A stretch of 64,000 bases of DNA from assembly GCA_964389205.1 (NCBI GenBank), contig CAYMDH010000003.1, positions 1 through 64,000 of the forward strand. Direction: 5' to 3'. A program made the translations under genes and the position numbers. The DNA is from Leptobacterium sp964389205. Its GTDB lineage: Bacteria > Bacteroidota > Bacteroidia > Flavobacteriales > Flavobacteriaceae. Of the stretch, positions 45,071 to 52,586 are shown one piece after another. Numbering within the stretch: the stretch's first letter is position 1; the number at the start of each line of letters is the position of its first letter. Below the pieces are notes generated by a model. The model made no database searches. It was not told the origin of the DNA and saw only the letters and a program-made list of their open reading frames with translations.

Positions 45071-46978
45071 ATGAGTAAAATTATCGGAATAGATTTAGGT
45101 ACTACAAACTCTTGTGTTTCTGTAATGGAAGGTAATGAGCCTGTAGTTATTCCAAACGCGGAAGGAAAAAGAACAACCCCTTCGGTAATTGCATTTGTAG
45201 AAGGAGGAGAGATTAAAGTTGGTGACCCTGCAAAACGTCAGGCAGTTACTAACCCTACCAAAACAATTTCTTCAATAAAAAGATTTATGGGAAATAAATT
45301 CTCAGAATCTTCAAAAGAAGCAGGAAGAGCAGCATACAAGGTAGTGAAAGGAGATAATGATACGCCTAGAGTTGATATAGATGGACGTTTATATACACCT
45401 CAAGAATTATCTGCAATGACACTTCAAAAAATGAAGAAAACTGCAGAGGATTACTTAGGGCAGGATGTAACTCAAGCAGTTATTACGGTACCGGCATATT
45501 TTAACGATGCGCAGCGTCAGGCAACTAAAGAAGCAGGGGAAATTGCAGGTCTTAAAGTAGAGAGAATTATTAATGAGCCAACAGCAGCAGCTTTGGCATA
45601 TGGTTTGGATAAAAAGAATACTGATCAAAAAATAGTTGTTTTTGATTTTGGAGGAGGAACACATGATGTATCTATCTTAGAATTAGGAGATGGTGTTTTT
45701 GAAGTATTAGCAACAGATGGAGATACCCATTTAGGTGGTGACGATGTAGATCAAAAAATTATTGATTGGTTAGCAGAAGAATTTAAAGCAGAAGAATCTA
45801 TGGATCTAAGAACAGATCCTATGGCACTTCAACGCCTTAAAGAAGCTGCAGAAAAGGCAAAAATTGAATTGTCTTCTTCACCACAAACAGAAATCAATTT
45901 ACCATATGTTACTGCTACAGCTAGCGGACCTAAGCATTTAGTAAGAACATTATCACGTGCTAAGTTTGACCAACTAATAGACGATTTAGTAAAGCGTACT
46001 ATTGAGCCATGTCGTACTGCACTTGATAGCTCAGGATTATCAACAGGAGATATAGATGAAATTATTTTAGTAGGTGGATCTACTCGTATTCCTGCTGTAC
46101 AGGAAGCCGTAGAAAAGTTTTTCGGTAAGTCACCAAGTAAAGGAGTGAATCCAGATGAAGTAGTTGCTGTAGGAGCAGCCATTCAAGGAGGAGTACTTAC
46201 AGGAGATGTTAAAGATGTTCTATTATTAGATGTTACACCACTTTCTTTAGGTATAGAAACTATGGGGAATGTAATGACTAAGTTGATAGATGCCAACACA
46301 ACAATCCCTACAAAAAAATCACAAGTATTTTCTACTGCAGCAGATAATCAACCATCTGTAGAAATACATGTATTACAAGGTGAGCGTCCTATGGCAGGAG
46401 ATAATAAAACAATTGGTCGTTTTCATTTAGATGGTATTCCACCAGCACAAAGAGGAACACCTCAAATTGAGGTAACTTTTGATATTGATGCTAATGGTAT
46501 CATTAAAGTTTCTGCTACAGATAAAGCGACAAATAAATCTCAAGACATACGTATTGAAGCTTCTTCAGGATTGACAGAAGAAGAGATTCAAAAAATGAAG
46601 CAAGAGGCTGAAGCCAATGCAGAAGCAGATAAAGCTACCAAAGAAAAGGCTGATAAGCTTAATGAAGCAGATGGAATGATTTTTCAAACAGAAAAGCAAC
46701 TTAAAGAGTTTGGCGATAAATTATCAGATGATAAAAAGAAACCAATTGAAGAGGCTTTAGAAGAATTGAAAAAAGCATATGAAACAAAAGAGGTTGAAAC
46801 AATTCAGCCAGCATTAGATAAAATTAATGAAGCGTGGAAAGTAGCTTCAGAAGAAATGTACAAAGCACAAGCAGAAGCGCAACAAGCAGGTGCCGATCCT
46901 ACAGGAGGTTCAGATCCAGCAGCAAACGCTACTGAAGAAGATGATGTACAAGATGTAGATTTTGAGGAAGTAAAATAA
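45071..46978 (+). CDS. dnaK: Hsp70 chaperone DnaK
   Basis: 635 residues, full length. The nucleotide-binding domain starts SKIIGIDLGTTNSCVSVMEG, with AVITVPAYFNDAQRQATKEA and VFDFGGGTHDVSILELG. The substrate-binding domain has DVTPLSLGIETMG, and the C-terminal tail ends EEDDVQDVDFEEVK. It folds and protects proteins in the cytoplasm with DnaJ and GrpE, which are not in the window. Monocistronic, with its own terminator. A palindrome and a possible alternative promoter lie within 90 bases upstream, consistent with stress control. Confidence 0.97.
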   Translation: MSKIIGIDLGTTNSCVSVMEGNEPVVIPNAEGKRTTPSVIAFVEGGEIKVGDPAKRQAVTNPTKTISSIKRFMGNKFSESSKEAGRAAYKVVKGDNDTPRVDIDGRLYTPQELSAMTLQKMKKTAEDYLGQDVTQAVITVPAYFNDAQRQATKEAGEIAGLKVERIINEPTAAALAYGLDKKNTDQKIVVFDFGGGTHDVSILELGDGVFEVLATDGDTHLGGDDVDQKIIDWLAEEFKAEESMDLRTDPMALQRLKEAAEKAKIELSSSPQTEINLPYVTATASGPKHLVRTLSRAKFDQLIDDLVKRTIEPCRTALDSSGLSTGDIDEIILVGGSTRIPAVQEAVEKFFGKSPSKGVNPDEVVAVGAAIQGGVLTGDVKDVLLLDVTPLSLGIETMGNVMTKLIDANTTIPTKKSQVFSTAADNQPSVEIHVLQGERPMAGDNKTIGRFHLDGIPPAQRGTPQIEVTFDIDANGIIKVSATDKATNKSQDIRIEASSGLTEEEIQKMKQEAEANAEADKATKEKADKLNEADGMIFQTEKQLKEFGDKLSDDKKKPIEEALEELKKAYETKEVETIQPALDKINEAWKVASEEMYKAQAEAQQAGADPTGGSDPAANATEEDDVQDVDFEEVK

Positions 46979-47009
46979 TTAATTCTAAAGTTTTCATTTT
47001 ATTTCTCAT

Positions 47010-47037
47010 AAAAGCGCAGCATTTGCTGCGCTTTTTT
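47010..47037 (+). terminator. dnaK terminator
   Basis: AAAAGCGCAGC (47010-47020), loop ATTT, GCTGCGCTTTT (47025-47035) and further T: an 11-bp GC-rich stem 31 bases after dnaK. It also lies downstream of the convergent peptide gene ending at 47085 and may serve both. Confidence 0.85.
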
Positions 47038-47084
47038 ATTGAATTTTTCGGAATTTTTTTTAACAATCAAAAATGTTCCTACTA

Positions 47085-47258
47085 CTACCACTCACAAAAT
47101 CTAGTTAAATCACGGCAACTTGGAGCCCCCCCACAAGATAAATCTATAACTGTAAATAAATTTTGTCCAGTACCACCTGAAATAGCCTCTCTTTCAAACT
47201 GTGCAACTACTTTTTTGTTAAGTGATAACCCTTGTGTTTTTAAATTCTGTTTTTTCAT
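47085..47258 (-). CDS. Class I lanthipeptide-type precursor, peptide 1
   Basis: 57 residues from ATG 47258. The leader MKKQNLKTQGLSLNKKVVAQ fits the Bacteroidota class I lanthipeptide leader pattern (LxLxKxxxAxF) and ends at SGG near residue 29. The core, starting TGQNLFTVIDLSCGG and ending RDLTRFCEW, has three Cys with upstream Ser/Thr, including a T-x-x-C (TRFC). Leader removal at GG and dehydration/cyclisation by enzymes encoded elsewhere are inferred from the family. Its closest leader relative is peptide 5 (49954-50145). Confidence 0.7.
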   Translation of the reverse strand: MKKQNLKTQGLSLNKKVVAQFEREAISGGTGQNLFTVIDLSCGGAPSCRDLTRFCEW

Positions 47259-47340
47259 AATTCTTAAAAGTTTTTAAATGATTAATTTATATTAAGTATT
47301 TGAACCAAACTTATGAGTAAGAAAAGAGTAATTAAAATAA

Positions 47341-47372
47341 ACCCAGCTCATATTTATAAATACGAACTGGGT
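47341..47372 (-). terminator. Imperfect hairpin after peptide 2
   Basis: ACCCAG (47341-47346) pairs with CTGGGT (47367-47372) around an AT-rich, nearly palindromic TATTTATAAATA core. It begins 24 bases downstream of the peptide 2 stop, and the minus strand continues T-rich, so it could end that transcript. A matching hairpin occupies the same place after peptide 6 (50221-50246). Confidence 0.5.
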
Positions 47373-47395
47373 AATTATTTCATTAAAAAGTAATC

Positions 47396-47584
47396 TTATG
47401 GGTGACAATTTTGATCACTAATTGTAGTTGAAGTAGGGTCTTGATTTCCTCCACAATCTCCAAAAATAAAAGAGAAAAGTTGGGTTCCTTTAGGAATTCC
47501 AACACCACCTATCTTTTGAGTAGTGTTTAATGAAGTAATACTAGTTTTATTTAACTGTAGATGTTTGAGCTTTGATTTTTTCAT
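47396..47584 (-). CDS. Class I lanthipeptide-type precursor, peptide 2
   Basis: 62 residues. The leader MKKSKLKHLQLNKTSITSLN fits LxLxKxxIxxLN, followed by KIGG near residue 27. The 35-residue core (starting VGIPKGTQLF, then GDCGG and TSTTISDQNCHP) has only two Cys but a dense Thr/Ser run. Position equivalent: peptide 6 in copy B. It directly follows the intact TPR-AraC regulator gene on the same strand (94 bases). Confidence 0.72.
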   Translation of the reverse strand: MKKSKLKHLQLNKTSITSLNTTQKIGGVGIPKGTQLFSFIFGDCGGNQDPTSTTISDQNCHP

Positions 47585-47678
47585 ATTAATAATTTTATAA
47601 AAGATTGGGTAGTAAATATAGTAATGTCTACTAGATCAGTTTGGGACGTAAAAGCGTATTTTTATAAATTTGAGGCAG

Positions 47679-49334
47679 CTATTTTTGCTGTTTTAAATGT
47701 TTGATAAAAGCAGATGGGAAAGATCCTGTTTTTATTTTAAAGTACTTAGAAAAAGAATTAGCACTTTTATAACCTATTTCTTCAGCAATTGATTTTATAG
47801 AATAAGATCTAAATGTTTTATCGGTATGAATTTTATCAATAGCATATTGAATACGTAAATCATTTAGATAAGCATTAAAAGATTGTTTTTTTACTTCATT
47901 CATTATCTTAGATAAGTATGAAGTATTAGTGTTTAGTTTTTTTGCCGTAGTATATAGATTGCAATTTTTATGAATATAAAATTCTTCTTTTTCTAATTTT
48001 TTTAATTCTTTTATAATAGAAGTTACTTTCTTAGAATCAATAATTATTGTTTCACTTTTATTAGTTTTATTAGTTAGATTGGCTGGCTTATTTGTTTTCA
48101 ACAAGATGTTTTTTAAAGAACTTTTATAATTGTAAGTAGCAAGACTTAATAGAATAATAAATAAAATACTTATAATGAGATATAATTGTTGTTTTGAAAT
48201 ACGCGATTGATATGTGTTAATTTCACTCTTTAGTTGCGCAACATCATTTTTATAATACTCTTTTAGAAAAGTAGTTTCTTGCTCTTTTAAGCTATTATTT
48301 ACGGCAATATATTTTTCATAAAATATTTTAGATTGTTTTATATTTTCTTTTTCGTTATAAATTTTAGCCAAAGCAATACAAGCTTCCTGATAAGTAGCTA
48401 TAGATATATTTTCTTTTTCCTCTTTGTATTGCGTAATACATTTTTCTAATTGAAAAATGCTAATGTCAAATTCTTTTATTTTAAAATAAGAGAGTCCTAA
48501 TAATAAATAAATCTCATTTTCAATAATAGGATTTCCAATAGACAAAACACTAGTTTTAGCTTTTTTTAGCTCCGTAATGGCTTTATCATAATTTCCTTTT
48601 TCATAGTAAGCTTTTCCAATGAGTTTTAATAGATTACTAGATGTTTGGAGATTGTTGTAAACCAAACTTTTTTTCAACCCTATCTGATTGAAATAAATAG
48701 ACGAGTCTAAAAGTTTTCTTTTTAAATAAGCCTCTCCTAAATTCATTAAAATGTTAGCAACAGTATTTGTTTGAACAGTTTTATTTGTGTTTGGATATTT
48801 ATAAGCTAAATCTAGACTGTTTTTAAAAAGAGTAGTAGCTTCCTCAAAATTGCCATTGCGTTGTTTTAATAAAGCAAGATTCATTAATATAATCCATTGA
48901 TATGAATTATAATTAGGGGCATCAGTTAACTCTAAAGCGTTTAAATATGAATTTAAAGCGTCAACATTTTTATTTAAATGATAAAAAGCATTTCCCTTAA
49001 CAACAATGAGCTCAATTAAATATTCTTTATAGTTAATTTTTTTTGCAATACCAATCCCCTTATCATAAAAACGAATAGCTTCAAGATGGTTCCCTTTGAC
49101 CCCATTAACCTTACCTAATTGATGATAAGCTTCAGATTGTATTTTTTCATCTTTAGTTTCTATTCCATAATCTAAAAAGGCAGTAGCAAGTTCAAGTGCT
49201 TTATTAGGATTGTTATATAGAATCTTAACAATTTCACTTTTTAAAGCATCAGGAGTTGCATAAATTTCTTTTTCCTGACTCCACATTAAAAATGGAATAA
49301 GAAGTAGTAGTATAATTTTCTTTTGATATTGCAT
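47679..49334 (-). CDS. TPR-transmembrane-AraC regulator (intact copy)
   Basis: 551 residues. A signal peptide or N-terminal anchor (LLLLIPFLMWSQ) is followed by TPR-like repeats from about 30 to 350 (AYHQLGKVNGVKGNHLEAIR, AYYEKGNYDKAITELKK). One membrane helix at about 383-402 (LYLIISILFIILLSLATY) precedes a C-terminal AraC-type HTH at about 450-551 (IQYAIDKIHTDKTFRSYSIK, then IAEEIGYKSANSFSKYFK). The predicted topology is TPR outside, DNA-binding domain inside, that is, a one-component transmembrane regulator. Embedded among exported-peptide genes, it is a candidate sensor of those peptides; this is inference. A frameshifted paralogue lies at 50549-52200. Confidence 0.85.
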   Translation of the reverse strand: MQYQKKIILLLLIPFLMWSQEKEIYATPDALKSEIVKILYNNPNKALELATAFLDYGIETKDEKIQSEAYHQLGKVNGVKGNHLEAIRFYDKGIGIAKKINYKEYLIELIVVKGNAFYHLNKNVDALNSYLNALELTDAPNYNSYQWIILMNLALLKQRNGNFEEATTLFKNSLDLAYKYPNTNKTVQTNTVANILMNLGEAYLKRKLLDSSIYFNQIGLKKSLVYNNLQTSSNLLKLIGKAYYEKGNYDKAITELKKAKTSVLSIGNPIIENEIYLLLGLSYFKIKEFDISIFQLEKCITQYKEEKENISIATYQEACIALAKIYNEKENIKQSKIFYEKYIAVNNSLKEQETTFLKEYYKNDVAQLKSEINTYQSRISKQQLYLIISILFIILLSLATYNYKSSLKNILLKTNKPANLTNKTNKSETIIIDSKKVTSIIKELKKLEKEEFYIHKNCNLYTTAKKLNTNTSYLSKIMNEVKKQSFNAYLNDLRIQYAIDKIHTDKTFRSYSIKSIAEEIGYKSANSFSKYFKIKTGSFPSAFIKHLKQQK

Positions 49335-49377
49335 AGCCTAAAAAACTATGCTAAAGAACTTAAAATTATTAAGAAAT

Positions 49378-49410
49378 AAAAAAATGCAGCTGTTAAAGCT
49401 GCATTTTTTT
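49378..49410 (-). terminator. Terminator upstream of regulator copy A
   Basis: AAAAAAATGCAGCT (49378-49391), loop GTTAA, AGCTGCATTTTTTT (49397-49410): a perfect 14-bp symmetrical stem usable in both directions. It separates the frameshifted peptide gene (ending 49446) from the regulator start (49334). The same element, with a changed loop, precedes copy B at 52243-52273. Confidence 0.8.
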
Positions 49411-49445
49411 ATTTAAGATACTTTATTAATAAGTTAATGTCGTAG

Positions 49446-49605
49446 TTATAAAAGACTGACATCTAATACGAATACAAAACAAGTAAAAAAAGTTTCATTA
49501 AAATTCTGATGAGTATCATTTCCACCAGTAATCTTATGCTTATCTAGTTGAGTAACTACTTTTTTGTTAAGAACTAATGCTTTTTTTAAACGCTGTTTTT
49601 TTCAT
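49446..49605 (-). pseudogene. Lanthipeptide-type precursor, peptide 3, frameshifted in a poly-A tract
   Basis: After ATG (49605) there are seven A (49596-49602 as T on the plus strand), where paralogues have six. Correcting this gives MKKQRLKKALVLNKKVVTQL, the family leader, then KHKITGG and a core with a single Cys (starting NDTHQNFNETFFTC). As written, the frame reads MKKTAFKKSISS and leaves the family frame. No alternative ATG, GTG or TTG start exists in the leader frame. It may be dead, phase-variable, or a sequencing error in a homopolymer. Confidence 0.7.
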
Positions 49606-49683
49606 AATCCAATAAAATTTAATTATCGAACAAAATGTAGATGTATCCATATTCGATAATAGTATATTTTACTTGGTTATCTA

Positions 49684-49860
49684 TTAGAATTTTATATCAG
49701 GTCCGTTTGGTAAACACCACTCATAACAAGATCCAAAAGTACAACCATGATCACTTCCGGATTGTCCACCAATGATTCTGTTAATTTCGTTTTTGTCAAA
49801 TTGAGCTATTGTTTTTTTGTTAAGCATCAATTTTTCGATTTTTAAAAGTTGTTTTTTCAT
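49684..49860 (-). CDS. Class I lanthipeptide-type precursor, peptide 4
   Basis: 58 residues. The leader MKKQLLKIEKLMLNKKTIAQ has the full LxLxKKTIAQF motif, then NRIIGG near residue 32. The core is QSGSDHGCTFGSCYEWCLPN followed by GPDIKF, with three Cys each preceded by Ser/Thr (SDHGC, TFGSC). It lies between the two duplicated blocks and has no counterpart in them. Confidence 0.75.
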   Translation of the reverse strand: MKKQLLKIEKLMLNKKTIAQFDKNEINRIIGGQSGSDHGCTFGSCYEWCLPNGPDIKF

Positions 49861-49953
49861 AATTTATAATTGAGTTTTAATAAATCTTTGCGTACTGTTT
49901 AAAACTATAACTTCAAGAGATAGTAAAAAAACGAAACAAAGGACTGTTTTTTC

Positions 49954-50145
49954 TTATAAAATTATTTGATGTTCTGCTCCTTGACACCTATCTGGCTTAG
50001 TGTGATTACAAACCCAATCTACTTTAGTTACACAATCTGAATTATTTGTTGCCGGGCAAGCCCCAATAATTTTCTGAGATTCAAATTGAGCAATCACTTT
50101 TTTGTTAAGAGTTAATTCTTTTGTTTTTAAAAGCTGTTTCTTCAT
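49954..50145 (-). CDS. Class I lanthipeptide-type precursor, peptide 5
   Basis: 63 residues. The leader MKKQLLKTKELTLNKKVIAQ matches the family pattern. The usual GG is replaced by GA (KIIGACPATNN), which may affect cleavage. The core has four Cys after the GA, including SDC and VCNHTKPDRC, and ends in the Cys-free GAEHQIIL. It is the leader sister of peptide 1 and marks the distal end of duplicated copy B. Confidence 0.72.
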   Translation of the reverse strand: MKKQLLKTKELTLNKKVIAQFESQKIIGACPATNNSDCVTKVDWVCNHTKPDRCQGAEHQIIL

Positions 50146-50220
50146 AATATTTAAATTATTAATTAAACTAAAATATTTGAATCAAACTTATAAGAAAGAA
50201 AGAGGTATATAAAACAAGAC

Positions 50221-50246
50221 CGACCTATATTTATAAATACAGGTCG
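50221..50246 (-). terminator. Hairpin after peptide 6
   Basis: CGACCT (50221-50226) and AGGTCG (50241-50246) close a hairpin whose centre is TATTTATAAATA, as in the hairpin after peptide 2. It begins 30 bases beyond the peptide 6 stop. Stem sequences differ between the two hairpins while pairing is kept, which supports a conserved structure. Confidence 0.5.
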
Positions 50247-50275
50247 ATCTTTTAGATTTATAAAATTAAAATAAA

Positions 50276-50452
50276 TTAACAGGTGAAATCTGTATCACAA
50301 TTGTTAGTTGGAATACTATTAGTAGATACGGTATCTCCACAAATAGTTGTACCAGAAAAACCTGGATGTACATTCTTACCTCCTTTTAAATTCTCTATAT
50401 CTATATTGCCTAGCCTTGCAATATTCTTTTTCTTCAATTTTAACTTTTTCAT
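50276..50452 (-). CDS. Class I lanthipeptide-type precursor, peptide 6
   Basis: 58 residues. The leader starts MKKLKLKKKNIARLGNIDIE and ends NLKGG, the clearest GG site in the cluster. The core, starting KNVHPGFSGTTICGD and ending STNSIPTNNCDTDFTC, has three Cys and is very rich in Thr/Ser, with T-x-x-C spacing at TTIC and TNNC. It follows the split regulator of copy B, as peptide 2 follows the intact regulator in copy A. Confidence 0.75.
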   Translation of the reverse strand: MKKLKLKKKNIARLGNIDIENLKGGKNVHPGFSGTTICGDTVSTNSIPTNNCDTDFTC

Positions 50453-50548
50453 ATTCTTTTATTTTAGGTTACATCATAAATGTACCTACTTTGTAGTTTT
50501 TTAATACTATAAACAAAACCTATTTTTATAAATTTAGGGTAGTTTAAA

Positions 50549-52200
50549 TTAAGTATTGACTACTGTATGTTTTTTTATATAGAAAGAAGATAATTGACCT
50601 GTTTTAAGTTTAAAATACTTTACAAAAGAATCAGTGCTTTTATACCCTAATTCTTCAGCAATAGATTTTACAGAATACGATCTAAATGTTTTATCGGTAT
50701 GGATTTTATCAATAGCATATTGAATACGTAAATCATTTAAATAAGCATTAAAAGATTGCTTTTTTACTTCATTCATTATCTTAGATAAGTATGAAGTATT
50801 GGTATTTAACTTTTTTGCCGTAGTATATAGATTGCAATTTTTGTGAAGATAAAATTTATTCTTTTCCAACTTTGTTAATTCTCTTATAATGATAGAGATC
50901 TTTTTAGAATCAATGGTCGATGTTTTATTTTTTATAATATCAGGAATTTTATTATTGTAAGATAAAACCGTTTTTAAAAAATCACGATACTTATAAAGAA
51001 TAATACTTAATAAAATGATGAATAGAATACTAATAATGAGATATGATTGTTGTTTTGAAATACGAGATTGATACGTATTAATTTTATTTTCTAATTGTTC
51101 AATATCATTTTTATAATACTCTTCTATAAAAATAGTTTCCTGCTCTTTTAAACTATCATTTACAGTAATGTATTTTTCATAAAATATTTTAGATTGTTTT
51201 ATATCTTCTTTTTCATTATAAATTTTAGCCAAAGTAATACAAGCTTCTTGATAGGTAGCAATAGAGATTTTTTCTTTTTTATTTTTATATTGTTGGATGT
51301 TTTTTTCTAATAAAAAGATACTATTATCAAACTCTTTTATTTTAAAATAAGAGAGTCCTAATAGTAAATGAATTTTATTTTTCACTATGGTATTCCCAAG
51401 AATAGTAGCTTTTGCTTCTGCTTTTTTAACTCCGTAATAGCTTTATCATAATTTCCTTTTTCATAATAAACATTTCCAATTAATTTTAAAAAAGTACTTG
51501 AAGCTTTTAAATCATTATATTCAAGGCTTCTTTTTAGGCCTAGCTGACTATAATAGAGTGAAGAATCTAATAATTTTCTTTTTAGATAAGCTTCCCCTAA
51601 GTTCATCATTATATTTGAAGTAATATTTGCTTGGATTATATTATCTGTATTTGGATACTTATAAGCTAAGTTCAAACTGTTTTTAAAAAGAGTAGTGGCT
51701 TCTTTAAAGTTACCACTGCGTAGTTTTAGTAAGGCAAGGTTGGTAGCTATTATCCATCTATATAACTTATGATTAGGTGCTTTTTTTAATTTAGAAGCTT
51801 CTACATATGTATTTAAGGCATCAATATCTTTATTTAAATCGTAATATGCATTTCCTTTAACCACTAGAAGCTCTATAAGATATTCTAAATAGTTAATTTT
51901 TTTAGCGATGTTAATTCCTTTATCATAAAAATGAATAGCTTCTTGATGATCCCCTTTAATACTATTTATTTTACCTAATTGATGATAAGCTTCAGCTTGT
52001 ATTTTTTCATCTTCAGCTTCTATTCCATAATTTAAAAAAGCTGTAGCAAGCTCAAGCGCTTTTTCAGGATTGTTATATCGTATCTTAACAATTTTACTTT
52101 TTAAAGCTTCAGGGGTTGCATAAATTTCTTTTTCTTGGCTCCATATGAAAAATGGGAGGAAAAGAATAAGAGTTGATATGATTTTTTTATGATTGCGCAT
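50549..52200 (-). pseudogene. TPR-transmembrane-AraC regulator, frameshifted copy
   Basis: The first frame (52200-51385) holds the signal peptide and TPR part and ends AITELKKQKQKLLFLGIP. The second (51385-50549) starts at GTG and holds the last TPRs, the membrane helix and the AraC HTH. The paralogue at 47679-49334 has seven A at the break; here there are six (T-run 51422-51427). Adding one A gives LKKAEAKATILGNTIV and a continuous 550-residue protein. Stop and restart share a base (TAGTG), so reinitiation could still yield separate sensor and DNA-binding halves. A homopolymer sequencing error is possible. Confidence 0.8.
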
Positions 52201-52242
52201 AGTTAAAAAACTATGCTAAGGAACTTAAAAATATTAAGAAAT

Positions 52243-52273
52243 AAAAAAATGCAGCTAATAAAGCTGCATTTTT
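52243..52273 (-). terminator. Terminator upstream of regulator copy B
   Basis: AAAAAAATGCAGCT (52243-52256) pairs with AGCTGCATTTTT (52262-52273). It is the same element as at 49378-49410 and lies 22 bases after the stop of peptide 7. Confidence 0.78.
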
Positions 52274-52295
52274 ATGGTTGGTGTATTTAATTTAA

Positions 52296-52586
52296 TTAAA
52301 AACATTGGATTCCACGAGGACATATAGAATGTGAAGGACAATTATCACCTAATGTTGGTGGTGGATTACATCCTACTGTTGGAGCTGGACCACATCCTAC
52401 TGTAGGAGCAGGTCCACATCCTGCTGTTGGTGGCGGGCATAAATCTGTGAGACCGCAAGGTTCTCCAGGGCCAAAAGAACCACATTGGTTAGTAAACCCC
52501 CAACCCCAAAATCCTCCTGATTGGAATTGAGCAACAGTTGATTTTTTTAAAGACAACTTCTGTACGTTTAATCTCTTTTTTTTCAT
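52296..52586 (-). CDS. Lanthipeptide-type precursor with tandem T-x-G-C repeats, peptide 7
   Basis: 96 residues, the longest of the set. The leader MKKKRLNVQKLSLKKSTVAQ, then FQSGG near residue 25, fits the family. The core starts with a Gly/Trp-rich stretch (FWGWGFTNQCGSFGPGEPC). It then repeats an 8-residue unit, PTAGCGPA, PTVGCGPA, PTVGCNPP, PTLGDNCP, preceded by LTDLC. Four T-x-x-C motifs follow one another, the spacing of a small methyllanthionine ring (compare TPGC of nisin ring B). At DNA level this is about four imperfect 24-bp repeats at 52348-52440. Confidence 0.75.
   Translation of the reverse strand: MKKKRLNVQKLSLKKSTVAQFQSGGFWGWGFTNQCGSFGPGEPCGLTDLCPPPTAGCGPAPTVGCGPAPTVGCNPPPTLGDNCPSHSICPRGIQCF
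52348..52440. repeat. Imperfect 24-bp tandem repeats inside peptide 7
   Basis: Three 24-base units begin at 52348, 52372 and 52396, followed by a 21-base unit at 52420. All start CCTxxTGT on the plus strand, and the first three end in ACAT. On the minus strand they encode the P-T-x-G-C units of peptide 7. Repeat-number change by slippage would lengthen or shorten the core in frame. Confidence 0.8.

Larger units (their letters stand above)
47085..49410 (-). repeat. Duplicated segment, copy A (peptide, hairpin, peptide, regulator, terminator)
   Basis: This 2.3-kb block has the same order and spacing as copy B (49954-52273). Both hold a Cys-rich peptide with a KKQxLKT leader, a hairpin with a TATTTATAAATA centre, a second peptide, a TPR-AraC regulator and an upstream terminator with the same AAAAAAATGCAGCT arm. 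Coding and intergenic DNA are both recognisably similar, most strongly in the regulator 3' half. The peptide cores have diverged much more than the leaders and regulators. Confidence 0.8.
49954..52273 (-). repeat. Duplicated segment, copy B
   Basis: Same order as copy A (47085-49410): peptide 5, hairpin 50221-50246, peptide 6, TPR-AraC regulator, terminator 52243-52273. The sizes are almost identical (2320 and 2326 bases). In this copy the regulator has lost one A of a poly-A tract and is split into two frames. Confidence 0.8.

Noticed and set aside
47023..47277. 84-codon plus-strand ORF after dnaK
   Set aside because: It is antisense to peptide 1 (47085-47258 minus), whose leader matches the family; the plus frame starts inside the dnaK terminator.
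50283..50504. 73-codon plus-strand ORF
   Set aside because: Antisense to peptide 6, which has a clear leader and GG; the plus frame turns into Phe-rich low complexity, the complement of the Lys-rich leader.
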